Origin: Absidia repens
Lineage: Eukaryota > Mucoromycota > Mucoromycetes > Mucorales > Cunninghamellaceae
Assembly (NCBI GenBank): GCA_002105175.1
Contig: MCGE01000062.1
Location: 19,708-83,707, forward strand
Length of the DNA: 64,000 bases
Direction: 5' to 3'
Under the pieces are notes generated by a model. The model was not told the origin of the DNA, ran no database searches, and saw only the letters and a list, made by a program, of their open reading frames with translations. Position numbers and translations under genes: made by a program. This document shows positions 37,593 to 49,499 of the stretch, piece after piece (within the stretch, counting starts at the first letter, position 1; each line of letters begins with the position of its first letter).

Positions 37593-38226
37593 CTAGTTGG
37601 ATTTTTGGAATCGGAAACGAGGGGGAGGAGCACGGTTGCGTCGGCTGACCACAGATCGGACACGGACCACGCGAGCATGAATGGCGCAGGAGATACAGTA
37701 GTGCAATTTAACGTACAACTTGGGAATAGTGTATTCTTCGTAAATGGAGGCTTCTTGAAGATCACGGACAGCAGCAGCTTCGACCATGTTGCGGATAGTG
37801 AAACGCTTGATAGCCTTGTCCTATATTTTTTTAAAAAATGGTGAGTTTTCAAGCCGTTTCGATAGTAAACGTAGACGTATTCATTTAGTTTACCTTGGGA
37901 CAACAGCGGTAACAGTTAATACAACGGACAAACTTGTTGTGGCCACGACCGTGTTTGTTGCGACCGTTGTTTCTTCTCTTGCAAGTCTATCAAATATGCA
38001 TATAAAAAAATAGATTGAGTAAAAGGCACGTCCAGCTGTTTCGACCGTCTCATTATCATCGTTCGAAGAATGTCAATGCTGATGAGTGTAGTGTTTTCAT
38101 TCCATGTCATCTTATAATATCATATCATTATTTTGGATAAATAATGGATGTATGATTTTAAGATTGGTGGATTTAATAGATGGATAGATGGATAGATGGA
38201 TGGATGGATGGATGAGAATTTACCAT
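37593..38226 (-). CDS. RPS26: 40S ribosomal protein eS26 (S26)
   Basis: Three exons, complement(37593..37820, 37894..37986, 38224..38226), give 107 residues. eS26 sits at the mRNA exit channel of the small subunit next to the 3' end of 18S rRNA. Recognisable blocks are [19 protein letters not shown] (first zinc Cys pair), [40 protein letters not shown] (second Cys pair) and PPPRFRF. Exon 1 codes only the ATG; the 237-base intron 1 starts directly after it (ATG|GTAAAT). The second and third residues read TC where most eS26 proteins have TK. The C-terminus ends soon after PPPRFRF, shorter than the Pro-rich tails of animal homologues and as is common in fungi. Confidence 0.96.
38168..38216. repeat. 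GATG/GATA tetranucleotide microsatellite in eS26 intron 1
   Basis: A run of about ten ATGG and ATAG tetramers inside the first intron of RPS26, just downstream of its donor site. Length is likely variable between strains. Confidence 0.85.
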
Positions 38227-38982
38227 GATTTGAGATGTGCGATAAAAAGAAAAGTGCTTTTAGGTATGAATGGGTTCCAGTCTTTTTCCCCTGTTCCACT
38301 TCAAAACTTAGAACTCCGCCTTTTTTTTTTTTTTTTACGAGAGAGAAGAAAGTAACCTAATTCCCGCACTAATGCATTGACAGTAATTTACAGAGAAGTA
38401 TGTCATTTTTTGTTTCAAACATCAACCGTATATACTTTGAGTGCTGAATTTGATTATAATTGCCTTGAATTAAAGACAAACGACTCGTTCAATGATATAT
38501 AATATAGGAGATATTTTCAGATTTTAATTAAAAGCCAAAAGAGGCCAAAAAAGAAAAAAGATTTCTTATCTTCATACATCATGATCTATTTCTTCTTGAA
38601 TTCATTATGCTTGCAAGCCGAATTTTTTAGATTTACAATGCAAAAGACCAGAGGGAAACGAAATAATTCTATACTCCGATCACGTATGGTACCCACCCTT
38701 TGATATGAACAGAGATTCAGTCTTTATATCACAAAGGTGAGCTTGACGATTTATGGTACAAAGGTACCTATTTATGTATGTTTATTTGTATTGATCAGAA
38801 CATTAAAGAAGAAAAAATTATTGAAAGTGATCACATGCCCAAACAATCATCTTATTTTCTTCAGACCGCCGTCCTCCCAAATTCAAATAAACTCAAGGGC
38901 AGAACCCCTTTTGTTTCGCTCTTTTTTTTTTCCTTTTTCTTTTTCGTCCTTCCTATTTTATTACAAATACTTCAAAAAAAGA
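38227..38982. other. Divergent promoter region between RPS26 and the DEUBAD/RAMA gene
   Basis: About 0.75 kb between divergent starts. A T16 run lies at 38320-38336 on the eS26 side and C/T-rich tracts precede the 38983 ATG. No other coding signal. Confidence 0.45.
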
Positions 38983-40212
38983 ATGTATGATACTGATCCT
39001 TTTTCTCACAATTATATGTACTCACCACTCTGCAAGAGAAAATATACTGATATTCAAGCTGCAGATGTCACAGCAGAAACGAACCAACTCGTCATTCGCT
39101 CCCCTGGTTCAAATGAATCTGATATTGGCTCGCAGTCTTATCCATTCAAACGTTCTAAAGAGGACAACCATTCCAACTATCTATCCGCCAATTCATCCAG
39201 CCCTTTAGCTCATATGGATCTTCAGGTACGTTCAACTTGCTTTTATTTTCCAACAGATGCTGATATGTACTACTACTATTATAATTATTATAGGCTATAT
39301 TCAACTGGACAAACTTTCAGCGATTACCTTTAGAAAAACAAGACGAACTCGCAAAACTATTACCGACACCTGACACCTTTACTTCTTCTATTATGAACAC
39401 AAATATCACCTACGTTTCTTCTTCCTCTACTGCCGTGCCTTTGAACGAAACTATCCCACACACTACACTACGCCCTTCTTTTTTTTCTCGGCTGGATAAT
39501 ACTATATTCTGGTCTGCATTGGATGATTGGCAATCCATGCTTGCTTCTGATGACCTCGTTAGTCAAGATCAAGAAAATCCCTCTTCAGAAACAAATTCAT
39601 CGTTCAAGGTAAAGAATGCAACAAACAGATGGCGTATTAGACTAATTTAGCTCTTTTATTTTCAATAGGATGATGCATTTGAATTGTACTGGGGTGAATT
39701 ATCAGATAGAGAGAAATTACACAATGTGGCCGGGTAAGATGGTATAATACATGTATGCTTAGCATCCAGTCACTCACCTTTTTTTTATCGCTATTTAGCG
39801 ATTCTAAAAGCATTACGTTGAAAGATATGTGTCGCAAAGGATTGATTCGTGAAAATGATATTATTGTCTATAAGCGTAATTTCAGTGCATGTAAGGTCAT
39901 TGTATCAAAAAATATGAAGGTAAAATTCAAGCAAACTTTTGAATATCACTTCTTGTTTGCTAAATTCTATTTTTGCATTTTTAGGTAGTCAAGTCTGATG
40001 GTACTTTGGGGTTATCAATTACATTGGATGATAAAGTATATGAAGATTTTGAAACACCAACAGCACTGGAAACAAGAATACTAGATCATCATGGAAAAGT
40101 AGCGAGGGATAAACGACCAAATGGAAATGCATTTAAGAGCATTCGACTGTTTAGGGATGGTAAGGATATGGGAAGACTTTTTGACATTCGAAAGGAAGCT
40201 TTTGGGTCTTGA
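38983..40212 (+). CDS. DEUBAD (Asx-homology) plus RAMA domain chromatin protein
   Basis: Five exons (38983..39225, 39294..39608, 39669..39733, 39799..39919, 39985..40212) close in frame to 323 residues. Residues about 83-165 resemble the DEUBAD/ASXH domain: IFNWTNFQRLPLEKQDELAK, LLPTPD, then SFFSRLDNTIFWSALDDWQ. In animals this domain (ASXL, INO80G, RPN13) binds and tunes UCH-type deubiquitinases. Residues about 205-315 resemble a RAMA domain: LKDMCRKGLIRENDIIVYKR, KVIVSKNMKVVKSDGTL and a closing YEDFETPTALETRIL region. The N-terminus is acidic and Ser-rich with a basic KRKY. I infer a nuclear protein that recruits or regulates a histone H2A or proteasomal deubiquitinase. The DEUBAD call is the firmer one. 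It is 0.3 kb upstream of SCC2 on the same strand. Confidence 0.72.
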
Positions 40213-40527
40213 TTTTTTTTTTTTAAACCCCCATATCATCATCATCACACACACTAGTCTAGCTCTAACCTAGTTTACTCTTTGATATTATATACCTTGT
40301 CTTCAATGAATAAAAAGCTTTTCATCTTCTATCACTTTTGACTATCTCTCAATGATTATTTTCGATAGGTGGGAAAGTGACAGCCAATGAAATTTCAATT
40401 CTGAAGCTCGGTCGGGATTAGAAATATATCCGCGTTTTTGATTGACACCAGGCGCGCATTTTTTTTTCTCTCTCTCTCTTTTTCTTTTTAAAGTTCTACT
40501 GTACTTCTCACCATTAGACGATCATAT
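40213..40527. other. Short intergenic region: terminator of one gene, promoter of SCC2
   Basis: AATAAA near 40306 is the likely poly(A) signal of the DEUBAD/RAMA gene. A GGCGCGC word at 40451-40457 followed by a T run lies about 70 bases before the SCC2 ATG. It faintly resembles a cell-cycle (MBF/E2F-like) element but is a single weak match. Confidence 0.4.
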
Positions 40528-43500
40528 ATGACAACTCCTCTATCAAATTTGGACGAGTCAAAACCTACCTCTACCTTGTCTAATCAACACAACAACACCA
40601 AAAAGCGGCGTTTGCGAAAGCGAAAGATCTATGTTGACTCCAGCGAAGAAGACGACGAAGACCATGTCCCTTTGATTCAGCGAAAAGCCGTCCTGAAGAA
40701 TGCAAAACGAAGAACAGAACAAGTATCAACACCCTCCACTTCTCCGTCTCCCATCGAAAGATCCGTTACGAAACAACAGCAATCAGACAATAAGGAGAAC
40801 ACAACACTTGATTATGTTGATGATCATTCGCCTCACACTCACACTCACGCTACTAGTATCCGCAGCCGCAGCCCAACAAAATCACCCACACCCACACGCC
40901 GTAGTAGAAGAAAACAAAGATACTTGGAAAGCGACAATGATAGTGAAGAAGAGACAAATGATCAAGGTGCTGGACTTGGTGGCAACAAATCACCTTCAAT
41001 TCATCAAGATCTTCCAAAAGCAACTCCTTCTGAACAAGAACACAATAGAATGGATACGGCTGAACCCATTGACAACACCACCCAAGATATTCAAAGGGAT
41101 TCGGATGCAAATTATCATAGAGGTAATACGCATAGATAAGTGACGGAAGACATGTACATACACATATTCACATTTTTGTATCTGAGTAGTATCCAGTGAT
41201 CGAATCAAACTGACGAATACTTGTATAGAAATCTTGCATGGCTCTATGAATGACGACGAAAGTGTACAGCAACCAACAAAGACGACATTAGCCTCTAAAT
41301 TGGACCAATACAACCGATTCTTGACGCATTATTTAAAGGTGGTTCATCATCAACAGCAGACAGTGGATTCGATACAGTTGGGAAATATTACACAAATCAT
41401 GGAACAAACCATCAGTCATCTTGTTCATCTGGATCCGATCGAACGCTATGCAGAACTACTACAACATACTGTCAATGAGGTACCTTCAAAATCTTCACTT
41501 CCAGAACGCGAAATTGTGCAAATTCTGGCTATTATCGTGGATGCGCTTGAAGTGATTGCCAAACTATTTGACTTGCTGTCATCTGAACTTTTGGACAAGA
41601 AGGTAAATAAAGATGGGAAGAAATTTGAGTTATGGTTACATTTTTACTTACTAGATTTGATATAATTATATTAGATTATATGTGAAAACTTGACAATGAC
41701 ATGCTTACAATTGGTGAAAAATCAACTCGACAATATTGTATACCCATTGATTGATGCGGATGGCTATGGAGATGTTATGGATGATTGTAAGTTGAATTTT
41801 AGAAATATAGAGAATAACGATTCTAACTCTCATTTATTCATTCATAGTAACTGGTAACCCTCACTTGCTGATCAACCTGGCTAATTCTGATGCCAAGGTT
41901 AAACGTCTCCTATCCCGTATTTTACCTTTGATATCTCTCATTGTCCGACGGTCTTACTTTTTACTGCAACTAGATGATATAGATGATCACGTCCTTGTGG
42001 TTCTTATCTTTATAAGTTTGGGACCCTTCTTCCACGATTCTATCGCTCAGCCCAAATCAGCCACACCATGTCCTGTCATCATACCAATTAATCACCCCAT
42101 TGACGATCTTCACTATTCAGCAAGAGCATACACCTCATCAACAACAGCTGATTATCAATATACCACTGTCAAATCTTCAGTTGTGAACACATTTGAACAT
42201 CTAAAATTGGTGTCATTGGGTATACTTCAACATTCCTTCAGCCAGTTCCCGCAGCACCGTCATTGGATTTTGGAAGAAATACTTTCAAGCATTGGATCAC
42301 TCACTACCATGGATTACGGGGAAAACAAACGCTTCAGAATACTACAAAGTACAATGGACACTACCACTACTACATCCTCCTCCAATAACAGCGACACGGA
42401 TACGATTCACATTGTTAGCGCTCTATTCATGCAGCTCATCCAATCCTGTTGCTACAATGTCAAAGATGATCGACAAGCGCATAAGACCTGGTTGACAAAA
42501 TGGGATCTCAAATATCAGAAAACAGAGGGTGATGTGACCAAGCGCAAAGATATGGATCAAGCATTGACAAATCGGGCTCAAAATGTTTGGAAAAAAGGAA
42601 TCGATCAAGCTGTACAAAATACTACCTATTTTTTGGAATTCTTGATGAACAAGTAAGGACAAGAAGAAAGGGAATTATACACATACTATGTTTCGGATAC
42701 TTGATCATACTTTTATTTTTATGTTAGATGTAAATCAAGAAAAAAGAATGGATATTCAGTCATGGAATATCGTACCATTTTGGAATGCACCATTGAAGAC
42801 ATCCTCACAGTATTGAATGATCCTGATTGGCCTGTTGCAGAACTCATCCTACATGTTTTCTCGAAAATTTTGGTAAGCGTGTTTGTTGAAAACGTAAAGG
42901 GAAAACATTTCGACCTAATTTTTGTAATTGTTGTTTAATAGGTTGGTTTCACTGACAGCGATACTGGCGATCTTTATCTTAGAACGATTGCTATAGAATG
43001 GTTAGGGACGATTGCCGCTCGAATCAAAACTGGATTGAATCGTATTGTTGGTGCTCATGGTTCCTATACTCCTGAATGGCTCTATCAGTTGAACAAGAGT
43101 ATCCCGCTTCATGTAAGTCAAAAAAAAAAAAGAGGTATGACCCGGTGTTTTGACGAATGATATTTCTTATGATAGGGTGCCGATCATACCGCCACCACAC
43201 TTCAGTTAATGGATCGGTGTAGAATGAAAGTGTACCAAAGTTTACTAGAGGAAGTATCTGACGAAAACACACAACAGGTAACTCAAAAAGTAATTGCGTG
43301 CTAATAGATACCAACTACTAATATTCGTCTCATTAGTTTTATTTGGCCACCTGGGGTTACGGTTGTGCAAGCTCTCTGAAATCAACTCTAGAAAGGATAC
43401 AAGACTGCGCTGATGACATTGAGAATGACTTGTCGGTGCCCATGGAACTTGCCTCCTCATTGCAATCCTCGTGTCATAGGTATTGGCTCCTCAGTTTGGG

Positions 43501-46110
43501 TTTGGAAGCCTTTATTCCCAAACAATCCAGGTAATGGAGATATATTCAGTGTGAATGTGGGTAAAAATTGGATATGGCGCCCATGTGTATGCCGAATGGA
43601 AAAACGAATGACAATACGTTTTTGCTAACAATACTTACGCATCATAGATACGAATTCCCGGAACTGAATCGTAACGATCTCCAGCTAATTACTGAACTGC
43701 TCGCTACTCGATCAAGTCTCTTTCAAAACATCAATCTATTTATGTCGAAATTGCTGGCGTGCTTGGACAAAAACGTGGTAGCATTTCGCACAAAAGCCAT
43801 ACGTGCCATTGGCCAAATAACTGCTATTTCCCCTGAAATTTGGGAGGAGGTACCCCCAAAAAAAAGGCAGTCGATCAACTCTATACTAAAAACAATGAAT
43901 TTATCTTCTCACTTTTAGGCACATATTCATCAAGCGGTGGTTCAACGAATCTATGATGTGTCACCATCAGTCCGCGATGCAGCTGTCGAACTCATTGCAA
44001 AGTATCTATCAACCCAACCAGAATTATCATCAAAGTTGTATGGAATTCTCAGCTCTAGAATCATGGTAAGAAGAGAAGAAAAGTCAATTTTAAATATTTG
44101 TATTTATCTTTATTTTAATGTACTCGTATTCTTAGGATACAGCACCAAATGTACGAAAACGGGTAGTGAAGTTGTTGCCTGACTTGTACGACAAATGTGA
44201 CGATATGGAGATTAAAATCGATATTGGTGCCAAGCTGTTACAAAGAATGGACGACAATGAAGTATCAATTCAAAACAATGCTCTCAAGGCGGCGCAAAAG
44301 GTGCTCTTTTCCCCTTTTCATACGATTGATCAAGGTACCGACAACAGTTTTGGTCAGTCATTTGGCAACTCGAAAGCTCGAAAACAAAAGATAGCTAACT
44401 GGACCAACCTCATCACAAGTACTGTGGCCAAGTTGAATGGATCTGTTTCGGGTCGAAACGCGATCTTGACAGGATTTATACAAAAGGTAATAAAAAAAAA
44501 TAGCAAGAGATTAAACTTTTGTATTCTCATTTGCGTTATCAGACTATTGAAAAGGCGGATGACAAACTACGGCAATGGTATGAAACAATTTTCCAATGGA
44601 TTGTGGAGTCACTTTTTGAAAAAATGCTGATGCTGGACGAAAGTGGAAATACCATGAAATTCTTTCATTGTATGGCTACTATACATGCATTCACAAAGGC
44701 ATGCCCAACGCTATTGACTGAAACGCAAGTTTATACCCTACTTCCATATTTGAGTGTATCTGAATCGGTAAAATTTTGCATAAGAAAAAAAAAAAAAAAA
44801 ACCAGGACGGGGGGATAAGAATGAGACCGTGAAACTGAAATCAACTATTTGTTTGTGGATAGGATGATTGGACTATAGGGCAATATGTGATGGTATTATA
44901 TAAGGATGTACTGCCTCGACTCAAGCATGGTGATGTGGAATTCGCTCATATGGTGGAAGGGGTATTGCTTCAAACTTTGGGGAAATGTCCCAGTCATGTT
45001 ATTCATGATGCTGTGTCGTGTCTCTGTGCCATTGTCGGGAACATATCACATCGGTACTCCATATTGATCAAAATGCTTGGCTCTTGTCTCGGTAAGTTAT
45101 TACCTTTTCATACTTTCTTCTAGAAACTAACCCGTTCCATTCATTTTATCATTTGTAGCCAGTCTTGAACATGACAAGCAAATGGCTAGGAAGAAAAATT
45201 TGATCTCCAAACCTCTGAAAACAGCCAAGGCTCTTATGATTTGTGGATTTTTATGTCAGTATTTTGATTTCGATGAAAAACGGGCAAGAAAAGCAGATTT
45301 GATGACAGAATTGGACAAAATTGACAAGGTAAAAAGAAAAAGGAAAATAAGATATGGGTTAGGTACTGATTTAATAATTTCAATAGGGAAAAATCACAAG
45401 CTTTGTTTTTGAATTGCTATTGTATTTCACCAAAGACATTATCGACGACAAGAATGACAATCGACAAATTAAATTGGCGTCTTTGATGGCATTAGGTAAG
45501 GCATGAAAGTTTACTTTGTGCTATCTCTGGGTTAAATACAACTTTCTGTTCGTTTTAGGCTCTTTGTATGCTTCTCATCCTACTTTTATGATCACCCCGG
45601 AAAGTACCGGCTTACTTGACAAGATCTTTGAATTGGACGACGTAGAGCTGAAAATCCAACTGATGGATGTTTTTTTGGGTTTCCTCCATGCTGAAGAAAC
45701 CAGAATTCAAAAACGTGCAGAAGGTAAGAAAAAGAAGAAAAGAAACGAACGATTAGGCAAGCATATCATGTTAACAAATTATGTTTATTATGTAATTTTA
45801 GGTTCCGGGGACAGTCTTTACAGCAAAACCATTGATGTGGAGACATTATTGGGAAATACAGAAGAATTTGCAGAATTGGGGTAAGCAAGAGGCAACATCA
45901 ACTACAACAGCAATAGACATATATCTGCCAACTTCGTATTCATGAATTTTTACTATTTTTATGTCTGGTAGTGCTAATGGATCATTGATGCAACGTTATT
46001 TATCATCTATATTAAAATGTGCTCTTGGATCTACCAATCAACTACGACTTGCTGCTTTTGATGTGATTGAAACGGTGATCAACCAAGGCCTGGCCCATCC
46101 TATGATGGTA

Positions 46111-46166
<56 letters not shown>

Positions 46167-47216
46167 CTTTGAATGAACCAATCTTAATTTTTGTTTTTAT
46201 ACTCCTTGTCCATCAGTGTATGCCTGCGATTGTTGCTGCAGAAACAAGCCCTGATGTGATTCTCAGAAACAAGGCATATTACCTCCATATTTACATTCAT
46301 AACAAATTTGGAAACATACTCTATTCTCAGATGGATGCAAATTTGAAATCTGCCTATGACTATCAAAAACTACTCTGCGGAAAACATATCAAAGGTATTG
46401 AAAAGGAAAATTGTATAGAGGTATGTTTATATCCGTACTTACTTTATTTTATCAAAGGTTTTGGTAAACGAGGTGGTGATGAAGTCGAAGAAGCTCTACT
46501 TGGTGTCACTTACAGTGTACTCAAGGAAAAGAAAAACGCCCGTACGGAATTCTTACTCAACCTGGTGAAACCGTTCAATATTGACATTAAACCCTCGACA
46601 GCAATGCCCCATGATTTCGTTGAAATGAACTATTTGACATTTTTGGCCGACAGTCTACTCACCCTTCCTTTCTCATTGTCCGACGAATTGTACTGTGTGT
46701 TACATGCCATGGATCGTATTCTTCTTACAGTAGGTGGCGCTCTTCTTCCGCTTGTACATCATTATAAAAAGGAAGGCGTGGTATCAGCACTTTCTTATAT
46801 GGATGACGATGGTGATATTGATGATGAAAAAGACAATTTTGGATTGGACCAAGAGTATATGACAGCGGCGAAATCCGCAATCACCATGGTGATCCTGATC
46901 AGAACCAAAGAAGCTTTGAAAGCCTTGTATAATATAGATGATCAGTAAGTGAAGAAAGAGAAAAGACAATAAACGATGTGAAGGTTACTGATCTTCATTA
47001 TCATTTAGAGAAATTCAAGGATATCAACCAAACGGCAGACACAAATCCCACACTCTCACGAAGGATTTAGATGAAAACAGCCACATGGATTGGAAAGAAT
47101 TGGCCTATTTTAGATTGAACAAACTGAACTCTTTTACTGCATCCGACGCTTGCCTTGCATTTGAAAAACGAATGGAAGAAGCCGATATTAGTATCCACAA
47201 TGCCACCGACCAATGA
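40528..47216 (+). CDS. SCC2: Sister chromatid cohesion protein SCC2/Mis4/NIPBL (cohesin loader)
   Basis: Twenty exons close in frame to 1748 residues: 40528..41122, 41229..41602, 41675..41786, 41848..42652, 42728..42872, 42942..43112, 43176..43277, 43337..43530, 43648..43849, 43919..44065, 44136..44486, 44543..44767, 44863..45091, 45159..45328, 45387..45495, 45559..45723, 45802..45880, 45972..46107, 46217..46944, 47009..47216. With Scc4/MAU2 this HEAT-repeat protein loads cohesin onto chromatin and stimulates its ATPase. The first 200 residues are basic, disordered and Ser/Thr-Pro rich. Diagnostic HEAT blocks are KNVVAFRTKAIRAIGQI, YDVSPSVRDAAVELIAKYLS, TAPNVRKRVVKLLPDLYDKC and NEVSIQNNALKAAQKVLF (residues about 865-1000). 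The C-terminal portion has the expected helical repeats. The stretch 46421-46457 looks like a 37-base intron but reads through in frame and was kept as coding. Length fits fungal Scc2. Confidence 0.92.
46113..46163. repeat. T51 homopolymer in SCC2 intron 18
   Basis: The intron starts GTAAG and then has 51 consecutive T, far longer than other T runs in the window (8-26). The run ends 53 bases before the acceptor. Confidence 0.9.
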
Positions 47217-47315
47217 CTGTAGATTACGTTATTTATTCCACTTGTTATATTTATTATTCCCCCGTTCTCCCTTCTAGTCCATTTCACCGCACACTTCACT
47301 GTATATAGCTTTATC

Positions 47316-47321
47316 AATAAA
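47316..47321 (+). terminator. Likely poly(A) signal of SCC2
   Basis: AATAAA 100 bases after the SCC2 stop codon; the first clear hexamer downstream. Confidence 0.5.
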
Positions 47322-47544
47322 ATCATTACTATTTTATTTTCTCATGTACCATCAACTCGACCCACTATTTGCCCCTTTTTTGACCAATTTTCTCTCTAGA
47401 GTTCATTTTATGTACCAGAGGCAAAAATCAACAATAGAAGAACTCAAAGCTGTCGCTATGACAGTTATTTATTTCACTCTCTTTTTATCCACCGACACCT
47501 GCTCTTCTTTTTCACTCGCCTTCTTTTCTTTCAACACCATTAGT

Positions 47545-48440
47545 GAACTAGGATTAGCACAGGACTAGCTTAGAAGAAGTTTTCAGCTCAGGGATGACAA
47601 GATGCATGGGGAAAATTTTCATTTTGAATCTAGGATCTTGGCGCTCATGATTAGCTTAGTTTGTATCATTTTCTCAATAAAATATATCTTTCAAAAAAAA
47701 AAAAAAAAAACAACAACAACAGCAATGTAATTGTTATAGTAACCGTGCCTTTACTTTAATAAAACATGTCTTTGCTTTAATGAAGAGCGCTTTCTAGAAG
47801 TTTACAGATGTGTCTTAGAGATCCTTTTTTTTTATACACCAATCCTTCTTCAGACTGTTTTTAATACCATTCTTCACGGCTAGCACCTCTGTCAGCTACT
47901 ATTGACCCCTATTTAATTTTTCTATTTTTTGCATAATGTTGATTGTCATGATACAATAAAGAGTGTTTTATTTTGTTTTGTAATATACAATGGGTAATAA
48001 AACTATTCTACTGCGTTACGCTATTCTACAATTTATTCAACTGACGTAGAATATTCTACAATGAGCAATAAAAAGAAACGGTATCCAACGTTGTGCGATC
48101 TACGCCCAGGAAACGATAGATCTGAAGTTGTATGGTTGGGAATAGTGGAATGAGGAGAGGTCTATGCTGTTTGAGCGGTGAGATGAGGAGAGCAGTTAAG
48201 ACAAAAAAGGGAAGTTGCAAACAAAAGGGAGATTGGTCCTAAAAAAAGATCGAGTGCTGGTATGTAAGAAAAAGTGAAGGCGGTGGCGAAAAAAAAAAGA
48301 CGATGGTTGTAATAACACAGAGGGTGCTAGTGAGAAAAAGCGAAGGTGTTGAGAAGCAAAAGGGAAGGTGATAGGCAGCAAAAAAAGTATATAATTCTAA
48401 AGAAGAAAGAAAGAGGGTACTTTCAAGAGAAGGAGATGAC
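47545..48440 (+). repeat. Direct long repeat, copy A (with diverged dispersed-repeat core)
   Basis: Opens with a core-family segment (GGGATGACAAGATGCATGGG near 47592) and runs through TATCCAACGTTG, a CGCCCAGGAAACGATAGATC block, GAATGAGGAGAGGTCTATGC and a purine-rich end. A matching copy in the same orientation lies at 61650-62590. No coding frame is seen. The two copies bracket the nested repeat zone. Confidence 0.7.
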
Positions 48441-49085
48441 GAGTGTAAACAAAGGGAACTGTCGCATCATGAAGAATGATGGCATGAAAAATCTGTTCCT
48501 GAAAAAATCCGTGACTAAATAAATTGAATTCCCGATTAGGAACAATGCAAAATAAAAATAAATAATCACACAACAATCGTGATGAAAGAAAAGAAAACAA
48601 TGATTCACTTCATGAAATAATTAGGTCTCATAAAATAGAAGAAAAGAAAAGAAAATACCCTTGCAATGATATCAATCATACCATTACATACAGTACCTAA
48701 CATTAGACCATCAAACGATGATGACAAAGATGATGATGCTGATAAAAAATGATACTAACAATGAACCCATGTATTATCTATTTTCAATGAAACATAAGAT
48801 ATAGTATATAAAGAGTGACATTTTTTATTGATAAAATTCATATACAAGAATCTCACTTAATTCTACCTGTGTTATATTCATTTTTCTATTTTTTTTATTT
48901 CTTATTTTTTTTAGCTATTCTACAGTAGACTATTCTACCGACTTGATTCAGTTTATTTCACTTACCGTTACATATAAAAGAGCCATAGAACCTCCGTCTT
49001 TCCCACGTAGTATTAGTTATAGTTTTTCTTATTTATATATCGATATATTTCACTATACCTCAATTGAACAAACAAAAAGTGATAG
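48441..49085. other. Repeat-zone spacer, no gene seen
   Basis: AT-rich, purine-rich on the left (AGAAAAGAAAA tracts) with TATA-like words near 49035-49045. No family assignment was possible. Confidence 0.35.
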
Positions 49086-49446
49086 TGTCTGAAATGGATA
49101 TGAGATAAAAAGACAAGAGTAAAAATAAGTGATACAATTGATATGGTTTTTTATTTAATTGATAAAATGTCAAGTCTTTTTATAATAAAATGAAGATATC
49201 TGTGGTCTTTTTATAATAAAATGAAGATATCTGTGGCTGTGGATGGGAGCATGGTAACGGTGTATTTGAGACTACGGATAATTGAGGCTGTGTGCTATCT
49301 GATGTGTTGAATGACAAGCGTGTGAATAAGTGGGGAATTCAGGGGTAAAAAATAGAGTGAAGAGATGCAGTAAGTCGGATATACAAATGATGATGGCATA
49401 GATGCTTTTGATGTAAATATTGCTAATAAGGAACCAGGAATACGAC
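49086..49446 (+). repeat. TGTC...GACA-ended dispersed element, copy 1
   Basis: About 360 bases starting TGTCTGAAATGGATATGAG and ending GGAATACGACA. An inverted relative occupies about 60855-61186. Ends of TG...CA type suggest a solo LTR, but flanks show no clear target-site duplication. Divergence between copies is visible along the length. Confidence 0.55.
49175..49236. repeat. Two tandem 31-bp units
   Basis: Two identical units, each starting TCTTTTTATAATAAAATGAA and ending ATATCTGTGG, inside copy 1 of the TGTC...GACA element. The inverted copy at 61 kb has only one unit, so the duplication is local. Confidence 0.85.
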
Positions 49447-49499
49447 AGCGTCAATATATATTACTGTCTGATTGTGTGTATTTGATGGTTTTATTATTC

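Noticed and set aside
40451..40457. E2F/MBF-type element before SCC2
   Set aside because: A single GGCGCGC word with no second site and no exact consensus; too weak to call.
46421..46457. Possible 37-base intron in SCC2 (GAG|GTATGT ... CAAAG)
   Set aside because: Removing it shifts frame and brings a stop; reading through stays open and matches the expected helical region.
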